Shown piece by piece: positions 16,797-24,545 of a DNA stretch of 64,000 nt. A program made the position numbers and the translations under genes. Numbering within the stretch: the first letter of the stretch is position 1; each line of letters starts with the position of its first letter. This stretch comes from Mycolicibacterium canariasense (GTDB lineage: Bacteria > Actinomycetota > Actinomycetes > Mycobacteriales > Mycobacteriaceae): contig NZ_LQOL01000052.1 in NCBI RefSeq assembly GCF_002101555.1, positions 310,001 to 374,000 on the forward strand, written 5' to 3'. Below the pieces are notes generated by a model. The model was not told where the DNA came from. It saw nothing but the letters and a program-made list of their open reading frames with translations, and ran no database searches.

Positions 16797-18763
16797 CCAT
16801 GGAGGACACGGTGCCCGGTGCGGGCGCCGCCGCACCCACCACCCGCTACCCACTCGACCCGCTCAGCGGGGCCGAGATCGAGGCCGCGGCCGCGATCATC
16901 ACCGGCTCCGAATATGCCAGTCCCACCTTGAAATTCGTGATGATCCAACTGGCCGAACCGGAGAAGACACCGGATCTGACCTTCCTCACCGATGTGCCGC
17001 GGCGGGCGTTCGCGAGCATGTACGACGCGGCGGCGAAGATGATGTACGAGGCCGTCGTCGACCTGGGTGCGCGGGTCATCGAGTCGTGGACGGCGGTGCC
17101 GGGACGCTTCCCGTCCTACCTCGTCGAGCATATGACGGGCGTAGAGGAGAAGGTCCGCGAGGATCCGCGATGGCAGGAGGCGATGCGCAAACGCGGGGTC
17201 ACCGACTTCAGCCTGGCGATGATCGACCCTTGGCCGGCAGGCTATTACGGTGCGGGTGACCACTACGACAACTCGCCGCTGATCTGTCGTCCGCTGACGT
17301 TCATGCGTGCGGCGCCGTCCGAGCACGGCTACGCCCGCCCGGTCGAGGGGTTGATCGTCACCTTCGATCTGGACGCCATGGAAGTCATCGACATCGAGGA
17401 CCACGGCGTGGTCCCGCTGCCGCCGACCGCGGGCAACTACTCCGAACAGTTCATGTTCTCGCCCGACAACCGGCCGGCGTTCACGCAGTTCCGCGACGAC
17501 GTCAAACCCATCGAGATCACCCAGCCCGACGGGCCCAGCTTCACCGTCGACGGCTGGAAGGTGCAGTGGCAGAAGTGGTCCCTGCGAATCGGTTTCAACC
17601 CGCGCGAAGGCATCACGATCCACGAGGTGACTTACACCGACCGTGGTCAGACGCGGCCGATCCTCTATCGCGGGTCGCTGTCGGAGATGGTGGTGCCCTA
17701 CGGTGACACCTCGCCGACGCACTGGAACAAGAACGTGTTCGACATGGGCGAAGTGGGAATGGGGTTCTCGGCCAACCCCTTGACGCTGGGCTGTGACTGT
17801 CTGGGTGAGATCCACTACTTCGACGGGACGGTCAACGACTCCGACGGCAACGCGGTCACCATCCCGAACGCGATCTGCATGCACGAGGAGGACTTCGGGA
17901 TCTCCTGGAAGCACACCGACTTCCGCACTGGGGAGGTCGAGGTGCGCCGGTCGCGCCGGCTGGTGGTCTCGATGATCTGCACCGTCGGCAACTACGAGTA
18001 CGGCTTCTTCTGGTACTTCTACAACGACGCCTCCATCGAGGTCGAGGTGAAGTTGTCCGGCGTACTGACCACCGGTGCCGTGGCCGACGGTGAGACACCG
18101 CGCTGGGGCAAGATGGTGGCTCCCGGCATCTACGGCCCGAACCACCAGCACTTCTTCAACTTCCGGCTGGACATGAGCATCGACGGCGCCGGAAACAGTG
18201 TGTACGAGGTGGATTCGGTTCCCGAGCCGGACCCGGCGCTCAACCCGCACCACAATGCGTGGATCACCCAGGACACCCTGGTCGCGTCGGAGGCCGAAGG
18301 TGCGCGGGACTGGAACTGGGAGACGGGCCGGTACTGGAAGGTGACCAACCCGTCCAAGGTGAACGAACTCGGTGCCCCCGTCGCATACAAGTTGGTGCCC
18401 AAGGAGATCGTGCCGGTGATGGTGCAGGAAGGCTCCTACATCTACGACCGCGCCCGGTTCGTGCAGCACAACCTGTGGGTGACCCGCTATGACCCCTCGG
18501 AGAAGTTCGCCGCGGGCGACTACATGTACCAGTCCGCCGACATGCAGGGCCTGCCCGAGTTCGTCGCCGACGATGCTCCGCTGGAAGACACCGACGTGGT
18601 GCTCTGGTACACCCTGGGCGCCCATCACGTGGTGCGGCCCGAGGACTGGCCGGTGATGCCCTGCGCCTACACGGGTTTCCACCTCAAGCCGCTCGGCTTC
18701 TTCGACGGCAACCCGGCGCTGGATCTGCCGCCGTCGCCGCCGAAAGCCTGCCACCACCACTAG
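16793..18763 (+). CDS. copper-containing primary amine oxidase
   Basis: A 654-656-residue quinoprotein amine oxidase. In ATG numbering (start 16799) the topaquinone precursor is Tyr399 in the NYEY motif, copper ligands are His449 and His451 in HQHFFNF and His628 in GFHLKP, and the catalytic base is Asp303 in VVPYGD; spacing agrees with the Arthrobacter enzyme. It oxidises primary amines to aldehyde, ammonia and H2O2. The GTG at 16793 overlaps the permease stop and sits 9 bases after AGAGGA, so it may be preferred to the ATG two codons later. No signal peptide is present. Confidence 0.93.
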   Translation: MTMEDTVPGAGAAAPTTRYPLDPLSGAEIEAAAAIITGSEYASPTLKFVMIQLAEPEKTPDLTFLTDVPRRAFASMYDAAAKMMYEAVVDLGARVIESWTAVPGRFPSYLVEHMTGVEEKVREDPRWQEAMRKRGVTDFSLAMIDPWPAGYYGAGDHYDNSPLICRPLTFMRAAPSEHGYARPVEGLIVTFDLDAMEVIDIEDHGVVPLPPTAGNYSEQFMFSPDNRPAFTQFRDDVKPIEITQPDGPSFTVDGWKVQWQKWSLRIGFNPREGITIHEVTYTDRGQTRPILYRGSLSEMVVPYGDTSPTHWNKNVFDMGEVGMGFSANPLTLGCDCLGEIHYFDGTVNDSDGNAVTIPNAICMHEEDFGISWKHTDFRTGEVEVRRSRRLVVSMICTVGNYEYGFFWYFYNDASIEVEVKLSGVLTTGAVADGETPRWGKMVAPGIYGPNHQHFFNFRLDMSIDGAGNSVYEVDSVPEPDPALNPHHNAWITQDTLVASEAEGARDWNWETGRYWKVTNPSKVNELGAPVAYKLVPKEIVPVMVQEGSYIYDRARFVQHNLWVTRYDPSEKFAAGDYMYQSADMQGLPEFVADDAPLEDTDVVLWYTLGAHHVVRPEDWPVMPCAYTGFHLKPLGFFDGNPALDLPPSPPKACHHH

Positions 18764-18785
18764 TTCCGCGGGTAGCGTTACGCCC

Positions 18786-19076
18786 GTGTTCAGCATGCGG
18801 ATCGACGCCGTGTTCGTGATCAAGCGGCGCGGCGTCGTGGTGACCGGTCGGGTCGATGCCGGTGAGGTCCGCGTCGGCGACACCCTGTGGGTCGCCGACC
18901 GGGCCTTCCGCGTGGACGGGATCGAGGCTTTCCGGAAGTCGCTGGAGAGCGCGTCGGCGGGCGACACCATCGGCCTGCTGTTCCGGACCGCGGAGAAGGC
19001 GGACTTCGTCCAGGGGTCGGTGTTGCGGGACAGCCCGAGCGGAGGCACGGAGGCGCCGGCCACCTTCGTGCTCTGA
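18786..19076 (+). CDS. small EF-Tu domain 2-like beta-barrel protein
   Basis: A 96-residue protein (GTG start) whose core VVVTGRVDAGEVRVGDTLWV and DTIGLLFRTAEKADFVQGSVL resembles domain 2 of EF-Tu and other translational GTPases, without any GTPase domain. Its function is unknown. It lies 22 bases after the amine oxidase gene and could be the last gene of that operon. An ATG four codons in is an alternative start. Confidence 0.65.
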   Translation: MFSMRIDAVFVIKRRGVVVTGRVDAGEVRVGDTLWVADRAFRVDGIEAFRKSLESASAGDTIGLLFRTAEKADFVQGSVLRDSPSGGTEAPATFVL

Positions 19077-19101
19077 CTCAGCTACCCGCGGCTACTCGCG
19101 G

Positions 19102-19524
19102 CTATTCAGTGACGGTGGCCAGCATGCGCTTCAGCTCCGAACGCTGACGGTCCCCGAGGTGCCCGAGCACCTTGAGTTCGGCCGCCCGCACGCCAGCGTC
19201 GGTGCGCTTGAGCAGCGCCACCCCCTCACGGGTGAGTTCGGCGGGCAGCGCGCGGCCGGCCGGCACGGTGGCCGGCCGGGACACCAGGCCGATCTCCTGC
19301 AGGCCCCGCACCACCATGTTCATCGCCTGCGGCGAGACGTTGGCCTCGCGCGCCAGTTCGGCGTTGGAGCGGCCCGGCTGGAACGACAGCAGTCGCAGGC
19401 AAAGGTATTGGGCGAAGGTCAGATTCAGCGGCTCCAGCACGGTGGCCATCACCTCGGCGCGCAGCGCCGTGGCCGCTCGGTGCAGCAGGTAGCCGAGGGG
19501 GAGGTCATCGACGGTGTCGCCCAC
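19102..19524 (-). CDS. MarR-family transcriptional regulator (Rv2887-like)
   Basis: A 140-residue MarR protein with GTG start: helices LGYLLHRAATALRAEV, then the winged helix FAQYLCLRLL/SNAELAREANVSPQAMNMVVRGLQEIGLVSR, wing, and C-terminal dimer helix DRQRSELKRMLA. Position between amiC and pyrH corresponds to M. tuberculosis Rv2887, a repressor whose loss derepresses the methyltransferase Rv0560c. Here a methyltransferase gene is divergent and only 45 bases away, with two matching inverted repeats between them. A longer open frame upstream reads through the methyltransferase and is discarded. Confidence 0.87.
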   Translation of the reverse strand: MGDTVDDLPLGYLLHRAATALRAEVMATVLEPLNLTFAQYLCLRLLSFQPGRSNAELAREANVSPQAMNMVVRGLQEIGLVSRPATVPAGRALPAELTREGVALLKRTDAGVRAAELKVLGHLGDRQRSELKRMLATVTE

Positions 19525-19525
19525 A

Positions 19526-19563
19526 TCAAGAATATTGACACATATCAAGCACGTTGATATACC
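19526..19563. promoter_or_regulatory. double MarR operator over divergent promoters
   Basis: Two sites with the same pattern TCAA-N5-TTGA lie at 19526-19538 and 19545-19557, centres 19 bp apart; the second extends to a perfect 7-bp inverted repeat (ATATCAA/TTGATAT, 19542-19560). A methyltransferase promoter TTGACA (19535-19540)-N17-TATACC (19558-19563) threads through both, and the ATG at 19570 falls where transcription should begin. On the minus strand TATTCT (19534-19529) is a -10 candidate for the regulator gene, inside the first site. Confidence 0.75.
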
Positions 19564-19569
19564 GGAGTC

Positions 19570-20250
19570 ATGACCACACCGCAGGAAATCTTCGAATCGG
19601 CCTACCGGGGCCAAGCCGCGCAGTTCGAGGGCGCCAAGCCGCCGTGGAGTATCGGTGAGCCGCAGCCGGAGATCGCGGCCCTGATCCAGGCCGGACGGGT
19701 GCACGGTGAGGTGCTGGACGCCGGATGCGGGGAAGCGGCCACCGCACTCGACCTGGCCGCGCGCGGGTTCGCCACCGTCGGTTTGGACTCGTCGCCCACC
19801 GCCATCGAATTGGCCCGCGCCGAGGCGGCCCGGCGTGGCCTGACCAACGCCACCTTCGCCGTCGCCGATATCAGCTCCTTCACCGGCTACGACGGCCGGT
19901 TCGGCACCATCATCGACTCGACGCTGTTCCATTCGATGCCGGTGGAGCTGCGCGAGGGCTATCAACAGTCCATCGTGCGGGCCGCCGCACCCGGCGCGTC
20001 GTACTTCGTCCTGGTTTTCGACGCCACCGGGATGCCGACCGACAGCCCGGTCAACCCGGTCACCGCCGACGAACTGCGAGACGTGGTCGGCAGGTACTGG
20101 GAGGTCGACGAGATCCGGCCGGCCCGCATCCACGCCCAGGTGCCCCCGGGGATCGCCGACTTCGGCGCCTTCGCCGGCGCCGACGTCCGGGATGAGGCCA
20201 ACGGCCGCAAATCGGTGGGCGCCTGGCTGCTGTCGGCACACCTCGCCTGA
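19570..20250 (+). CDS. SAM-dependent class I methyltransferase
   Basis: A 226-residue Rossmann-fold methyltransferase. Motif I is VLDAGCGEAATALDLA (about residue 45), acidic residue at the end of strand 2 in VGLDSSPTAI, and motif IV region FGTIIDSTLFHSMP. Together with the adjacent Rv2887-like MarR gene it resembles the salicylate-inducible Rv0560c system, in which the enzyme methylates small aromatic or heteroaromatic compounds. Whether this is an Rv0560c orthologue needs alignment. Probably translated from a leaderless mRNA and followed by a hairpin. Confidence 0.82.
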   Translation: MTTPQEIFESAYRGQAAQFEGAKPPWSIGEPQPEIAALIQAGRVHGEVLDAGCGEAATALDLAARGFATVGLDSSPTAIELARAEAARRGLTNATFAVADISSFTGYDGRFGTIIDSTLFHSMPVELREGYQQSIVRAAAPGASYFVLVFDATGMPTDSPVNPVTADELRDVVGRYWEVDEIRPARIHAQVPPGIADFGAFAGADVRDEANGRKSVGAWLLSAHLA

Positions 20251-20267
20251 CGACTCTCGTCAGAGAA

Positions 20268-20299
20268 ACGCCCCGGCCACCCCGACGTGGCCGGGGCGT
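20268..20299 (+). terminator. hairpin after the methyltransferase gene
   Basis: A perfect 12-bp stem, ACGCCCCGGCCA and TGGCCGGGGCGT, with an 8-base loop lies 17 bases after the stop codon and before the pyrH leader. No T tract is present. Confidence 0.65.
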
Positions 20300-20360
20300 C
20301 GTCATGAGGCAGGATTGGATATCGCAAACGTGTCGGGAAGTGCCGCAACGAAGGAGTCTC

Positions 20361-21086
20361 ATGGCGGAAGCACAGATCCGGCCGGCGTACTCGCGTGTGC
20401 TGCTCAAACTCGGCGGCGAGATGTTCGGTGGTGGAGAGGTCGGCCTGGACCCCGATGTGGTCGCCCTGGTGGCCCAGCAGATCGCGGAGGTGGTGCGCAG
20501 CGGCGTCCAGGTCGCGGTCGTCATCGGCGGCGGCAACTTCTTCCGCGGCGCGCAGCTGCAGCAGCGGGGGATGGAGCGCACCCGTAGCGATTACATGGGC
20601 ATGCTCGGCACCGTGATGAACAGCCTGGCCCTGCAGGATTTCCTGCAGAAGGAAGGTATCGACACCCGGGTGCAGACCGCCATCACGATGGGACAGGTCG
20701 CCGAGCCCTACATCCCGCTGCGCGCCCGACGGCATCTGGAGAAGGGCCGCGTGGTCATCTTCGGTGCCGGTATGGGCCTGCCGTACTTCTCCACCGACAC
20801 CACCGCGGCCCAGCGCGCGCTGGAGATCGGTGCCGAGGTGGTGTTGATGGCCAAGGCCGTCGACGGGGTGTTCACCGCGGATCCGCGCCAGGTGCCCGAC
20901 GCCGAACTGCTGACCGAGATCACCCACCGCGAGGTGATCGATCGCGGCCTCAAGGTCGCCGATGCCACCGCATTCAGCCTCTGTATGGACAACGGCATGC
21001 CGATGCTGGTGTTCAATCTCCTCACGCACGGCAATATCGCCCGAGCGGTCGCAGGTGAGAAGATCGGAACGCTGGTCACCAGCTGA
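20361..21086 (+). CDS. pyrH: UMP kinase
   Basis: A 241-residue bacterial UMP kinase: RVLLKLGGEMF at the N-terminus, IGGGNFFRG, the ALQDFLQ and QTAITMGQVAEPY segments, GMGLPYFSTDTTAAQRALE and MAKAVDGVFTADP. It phosphorylates UMP to UDP for pyrimidine synthesis. AAGGAG lies 7 bases before the ATG. It begins the conserved pyrH-frr-cdsA block; frr starts 123 bases after its stop, with a tandem repeat in between. Confidence 0.96.
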   Translation: MAEAQIRPAYSRVLLKLGGEMFGGGEVGLDPDVVALVAQQIAEVVRSGVQVAVVIGGGNFFRGAQLQQRGMERTRSDYMGMLGTVMNSLALQDFLQKEGIDTRVQTAITMGQVAEPYIPLRARRHLEKGRVVIFGAGMGLPYFSTDTTAAQRALEIGAEVVLMAKAVDGVFTADPRQVPDAELLTEITHREVIDRGLKVADATAFSLCMDNGMPMLVFNLLTHGNIARAVAGEKIGTLVTS

Positions 21087-21111
21087 CGACCGGGGATGTG
21101 AAGGAGATGCT

Positions 21112-21213
21112 GTGGGCGAGCGAAATGCTTCGGGAGATACCGCCCTGGGCGAGCGAAATGCTTCGGGAGATACCGCCCTGGGCGAGCGAATGCGACGGGA
21201 GATAACGCAGTGA
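21112..21213 (+). CDS. candidate 33-residue leader peptide made of 11-residue repeats
   Basis: AAGGAG (21101-21106) is followed after 5 bases by GTG, opening a frame that encodes GERNASGDTAL twice and then a diverged third unit, and stops at TGA (21211-21213), which overlaps the frr GTG (21210). The signals fit a translated micro-ORF coupled to frr, as seen for MIRU-like elements between operon genes. There is no homologue to recognise, and it may simply be a repeat that keeps translation continuous across the gap. Confidence 0.3.
   Translation: MGERNASGDTALGERNASGDTALGERMRREITQ
21113..21209 (+). repeat. 33-bp tandem repeat between pyrH and frr
   Basis: Two perfect 33-base units (21113-21145, 21146-21178) and a diverged third (from 21179) share GGGCGAGCGAAATGCTTCGG and then GAGATACCGCCCT. 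The period is a multiple of three, so the frame stays open. Each unit carries a GGGAGATA-like ribosome-binding site; the last copy serves frr. The GGCGAGCG core recurs at 47186 and, in tandem, at 60878. Confidence 0.85.
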
Positions 21214-21767
21214 TCGACGAAACCCTCTTCGATGCCGAAGAGAAGATGGAGAAGGCGGTGGCGGTGGCGCGGGACGACCTGGCGTCGATCCGCACCGGTC
21301 GCGCCAACCCCGGTATGTTCTCCCGGCTGACCATCGACTACTACGGTTCGCCGACGCCGATCACCCAGCTCTCCAGCATCAACGTCCCCGAGGCCCGGCT
21401 CGTGGTGATCAAGCCCTATGAGGCCAATCAGCTGCGCAACATCGAGGACGCCATCCGCAACTCGGATCTGGGCGTCAACCCGTCCAACGACGGCAACGTC
21501 ATCCGCATCTCCGTCCCGCAGCTGACCGAGGAACGCCGCCGCGAGCTGGTGAAGCAGGCCAAGTCCAAGGGTGAGGACGCCAAGGTGTCCGTCCGCAACA
21601 TCCGCCGCAAGGCGATGGACGAGCTGGCCCGGATCAAGAAGGACGGCGAGGCCGGCGAGGACGAGGTGGGCCGCGCGGAGAAGGATCTGGACAAGACGAC
21701 CGGCACCTACGTCGCGCAGATCGACGAACTGGTCAAACACAAGGAAGGCGAGCTGCTGGAGGTCTAG
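21210..21767 (+). CDS. frr: ribosome recycling factor
   Basis: A 185-residue RRF starting from GTG, with the three-helix-bundle and beta-alpha-beta domain sequences typical of the family: LASIRTGRANPGMFSRLTIDYYGS, VVIKPYEANQLRNIEDAI, GNVIRISVPQLTEERRRELVKQAK and VRNIRRKAMDELARIKKD. It splits the post-termination ribosome together with EF-G. GGGAGA lies 7 bases 5' of the start. The stop abuts the cdsA GTG directly. Confidence 0.96.
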   Translation: MIDETLFDAEEKMEKAVAVARDDLASIRTGRANPGMFSRLTIDYYGSPTPITQLSSINVPEARLVVIKPYEANQLRNIEDAIRNSDLGVNPSNDGNVIRISVPQLTEERRRELVKQAKSKGEDAKVSVRNIRRKAMDELARIKKDGEAGEDEVGRAEKDLDKTTGTYVAQIDELVKHKEGELLEV

Positions 21768-22637
21768 GTGACCTCCCAGCATCCCCGACCCGTGGCACAG
21801 ACCGAGCCACCGAAGAAGACGTCGCGCGCCGGACGTGACCTGCCCGCCGCCATCGCGGTCGGCGCCGTGCTCGGCGCCATGGCCATCGGCACCCTGCTCT
21901 TCGCGCCGATCTGGTGGCTGCCCTTGCTGGCGGTCGCCATCGGCATCGCCACCCACGAGGTGATCCGGCGGCTGCGCGAGCACGGCTACGACCTGCCCAC
22001 CATGGCGCTGCTGGCCGGTGGTCAGGCGATGATCTGGCTGACCTGGCCGTTCGGCGTCGCCGGCCTACTGGGCGCCTACGGCGGGACGATCGTCGTGTGC
22101 ATGGTCTGGCGACTGGTCGGCCAGGGCCTGGACCGGCAACCGGTGAACTACCTGCGCGACATCGCGGCGACGGTGCTGCTGGCCACCTGGGTGCCGATGT
22201 TCGCCGCCTTCACCGCCCTGCTGATCTTCGCCGACCACGGCGGCGTGCGGGTGTTCACCGTGATCGCGACGGTGGTGTTCGCCGACATCGGCGGCTACGC
22301 CGCGGGCGTGCTGTTCGGCAAGCATCTGTTGGCGCCGGCGATCAGCCCCAAGAAATCCTGGGAAGGTCTCGGCGGGTCACTGCTGTTCGGGGTCACCGCC
22401 GCCGTGCTGATCGTGGCGTTCCTGCTGGACAAGCCGGCTTGGGTGGGCGTGCCGCTGGGCGTGCTGCTGGTGATCACCGGTGTGCTGGGCGATCTGGTCG
22501 AATCTCAGGTCAAACGCGATCTGGGCATCAAGGACATGGGCACGCTGCTACCCGGTCACGGCGGGATCATGGACCGGATCGACGCGATGCTGCCGTCCGC
22601 GGTCGTCGGCTGGATCGTCCTGACGCTTCTCGCTTGA
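21768..22637 (+). CDS. cdsA: phosphatidate cytidylyltransferase
   Basis: A 289-residue integral membrane enzyme with about 7-8 hydrophobic helices and the CDP-diglyceride synthase signature near the C-terminus (GDLVESQVKRDLGIKDMGTL, then LPGHGGIMDRID). It makes CDP-diacylglycerol for phospholipids, including phosphatidylinositol and cardiolipin. GTG start immediately after frr. The 3' end is overlapped by 90 bases on the other strand by an EamA transporter gene. Confidence 0.94.
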   Translation: MTSQHPRPVAQTEPPKKTSRAGRDLPAAIAVGAVLGAMAIGTLLFAPIWWLPLLAVAIGIATHEVIRRLREHGYDLPTMALLAGGQAMIWLTWPFGVAGLLGAYGGTIVVCMVWRLVGQGLDRQPVNYLRDIAATVLLATWVPMFAAFTALLIFADHGGVRVFTVIATVVFADIGGYAAGVLFGKHLLAPAISPKKSWEGLGGSLLFGVTAAVLIVAFLLDKPAWVGVPLGVLLVITGVLGDLVESQVKRDLGIKDMGTLLPGHGGIMDRIDAMLPSAVVGWIVLTLLA

Positions 22638-23525
22638 TCCCGAGTCGCTTCGCCGCTGGCTGCCGCGCAGGCTGGACGCGTTCAGCCAGCAGGCCAGCGC
22701 CCCCAACACCAGCCCCACGGCGATCCCCAGGTTCACCCGCTCGCCGAGCATCAGCCAGGACAGCACACCCGCGACCGCGGGAATGACGCAGAACAACATC
22801 GCCACCGACGACGCGCCGTACAGGCCGATCGCCCGCACGTAGAGCGACACCCCGAGAATCGCGTTGAGCAGCACCACCCCGGCCACCGCCAGCACGGCGT
22901 GCGTCGCGTTGTGCACCTGGAACGGGGTGGTCAGGGTGAAGGCCAAGGCGGGCACGAAGGCCACCGCGTTCTGCACCGTGGTGGACGCGCGAAAGTCGAC
23001 ACCGGCGCAGAACCGCTGCTGGTACACCCCACCGGCGGCCAGGCCCAGCAACGCGACCAACAGCAGGCCGACCACCGGGTCCACCCCGCCGGTCGAGATG
23101 AGCCGGGTAGCGCACGCCGCGAGCACCGCGGCCACCCCGAGTACCAGGGCCACCACCCGCCGCGCGGTGAGCCGATCTTTCAGGACGGCAGCGGCCAGCA
23201 GAGCCGTGGCGACCGGGTTCATCGCGATCACCACCGCGCACAGCACCGCGGGCGCGCCGTGCTGGATCGCGACGTAGAGCGCGCAGAACTGGACTGCCTG
23301 CATGAGCAGACCGGCGACCGCGACGTGCACCAGGGTGCGCCCGGTCGGGAACCGCACCCGGGCCAGTACCGCCCACCCGCCGAGGATCGCGCCGGCCAGG
23401 CCGAACCGGAAGGCGAGCACCGCCATCGGCGACAGGGCGTGCACCGCCAAGTTGCCGATCGGGTAGCCCAGCGCGTAGAAGAACGTCACCGTGGTTGCGG
23501 TGCGCAACGGCATGGCCTGCGTCAT
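22548..23525 (-). CDS. EamA/DMT-family transporter
   Basis: A 325-residue protein with ten hydrophobic helices arranged as two EamA repeats (GWAVLARVRFPTG after the second helix; SVAMLFCVIPAVAGVLSWLMLGERVNLG in the second repeat). The hydrophobic part ends near residue 285; the last 40 residues are polar and overlap the cdsA coding strand, so the protein may end in a low-complexity tail of little function. It is divergent from a LysR regulator, the usual arrangement for metabolite exporters. Substrate unknown. Confidence 0.82.
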   Translation of the reverse strand: MTQAMPLRTATTVTFFYALGYPIGNLAVHALSPMAVLAFRFGLAGAILGGWAVLARVRFPTGRTLVHVAVAGLLMQAVQFCALYVAIQHGAPAVLCAVVIAMNPVATALLAAAVLKDRLTARRVVALVLGVAAVLAACATRLISTGGVDPVVGLLLVALLGLAAGGVYQQRFCAGVDFRASTTVQNAVAFVPALAFTLTTPFQVHNATHAVLAVAGVVLLNAILGVSLYVRAIGLYGASSVAMLFCVIPAVAGVLSWLMLGERVNLGIAVGLVLGALACWLNASSLRGSQRRSDSGSSEKRQDDPADDRGRQHRVDPVHDPAVTG

Positions 23526-23596
23526 GACCTCATGGTCGACGGCGCGGCGGTGCCGGGTCCAACGAATATCGGCAATCGAAACCGATCACGAATGCT

Positions 23597-23617
23597 GATC
23601 AGATCCCCGGACTGATC
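23597..23617. promoter_or_regulatory. candidate LysR operator
   Basis: In the 154-base divergent gap, GATCAG (23597-23602) and CTGATC (23612-23617) form a perfect inverted repeat with a 9-base spacer. A related GATC...CTGATC pair occurs at about 23647-23664, closer to the LysR start. The T-N11-A-like spacing suits a LysR-type regulator. Confidence 0.45.
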
Positions 23618-23679
23618 TCGAATTGACCGAAAAAAGGCCGATTTTTGATCGTTACTGCTGATCGGAGTACCTTAGCCGG

Positions 23680-24531
23680 GTGGGTCAAGTGCTGGATATC
23701 GCCCCGCTACGCAGCGTGGTGGCGGTGGCCGATTGTGGTGGGTTTCACCGTGCGGCCGCGGTGTTGCACATGACGCAGTCCGCCGTCAGCCAGCATGTCC
23801 GACGGATCGAGGCCGTCGTGGGCGGGCCCGTCGTCGAACGATCCGGCCGCGGCGTCGCGTTCACCGAACTGGGCCATCGCGTCCTAGGCCACGCCAGGGC
23901 CATCCTCGCCGCCCACGACGCGGCGCTGACCGACCTGGGGGCCGCCGAGGAGCGGGCGCTGCTGATCGGGGCCACCGAGCACGGCGCCGACGTCATGCTG
24001 CCCGCGCTCACCGCCGCCCTGGGCAGTCGGCTGCCCGACTGGCGGCTGCGGTTCCGGCTGGACCGCAACGTCACACTGGCCGACGCCATCGAACACGGCC
24101 TCGTCGATCTCGCGGTGCTGCTCGACGGCTCCGGGCTGGACCCCGCCCATGCTTCCGGAATGCTTGCGCTGAAATGGGTTTCGGGCCGGTCGTTCGCCAT
24201 CCCGGCCGCCGGCCCGCTGCCGGTGGTGATGTTCTCCGAACCGTGCACCCTGCGCGAACCCACGTTCGCCACGCTGGAACGGCTGGGTATCGACTACCGC
24301 ATCGCCGCCGAGTCCGCCGATCTGTCCGGGCTGTTCGCCGCCGTGCGGTCCGGGCTCGGGGTGGCGCTGCTGCCCATGATCGGCCGACTGCCCGATGGGC
24401 TGTGCCTGGCCGAGGGACTGCCGCCGGCCAGCCGGGCGTCGGTCTTCGTGCGCGGCCGGACCGGCATCGACGCCGTGGTCCTGGATACCGTCGAACAAAC
24501 CGTGCGTGACGTTCTCGCCGGACAAGCCTGA
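23680..24531 (+). CDS. LysR-family transcriptional regulator
   Basis: A 283-residue LysR protein (GTG start). The N-terminal winged helix is LRSVVAVADCGGFHRAAAVLHMTQSAVSQHVRRIE, and a periplasmic-binding-like sensor domain covers about residues 88-280. Divergent from an EamA exporter and probably its regulator. Its stop is 14 bases before the rlmN start, so read-through into rlmN is possible. Confidence 0.87.
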   Translation: MGQVLDIAPLRSVVAVADCGGFHRAAAVLHMTQSAVSQHVRRIEAVVGGPVVERSGRGVAFTELGHRVLGHARAILAAHDAALTDLGAAEERALLIGATEHGADVMLPALTAALGSRLPDWRLRFRLDRNVTLADAIEHGLVDLAVLLDGSGLDPAHASGMLALKWVSGRSFAIPAAGPLPVVMFSEPCTLREPTFATLERLGIDYRIAAESADLSGLFAAVRSGLGVALLPMIGRLPDGLCLAEGLPPASRASVFVRGRTGIDAVVLDTVEQTVRDVLAGQA

Positions 24532-24545
24532 TACTGGAACGGAAC

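Noticed and set aside
16691..19063. 790-codon open frame on the minus strand
   Set aside because: It runs antisense to the amine oxidase gene, which has all catalytic residues. Its product is His/Val/Gly/Arg-rich with no family motif. Such shadows are expected at this GC content.
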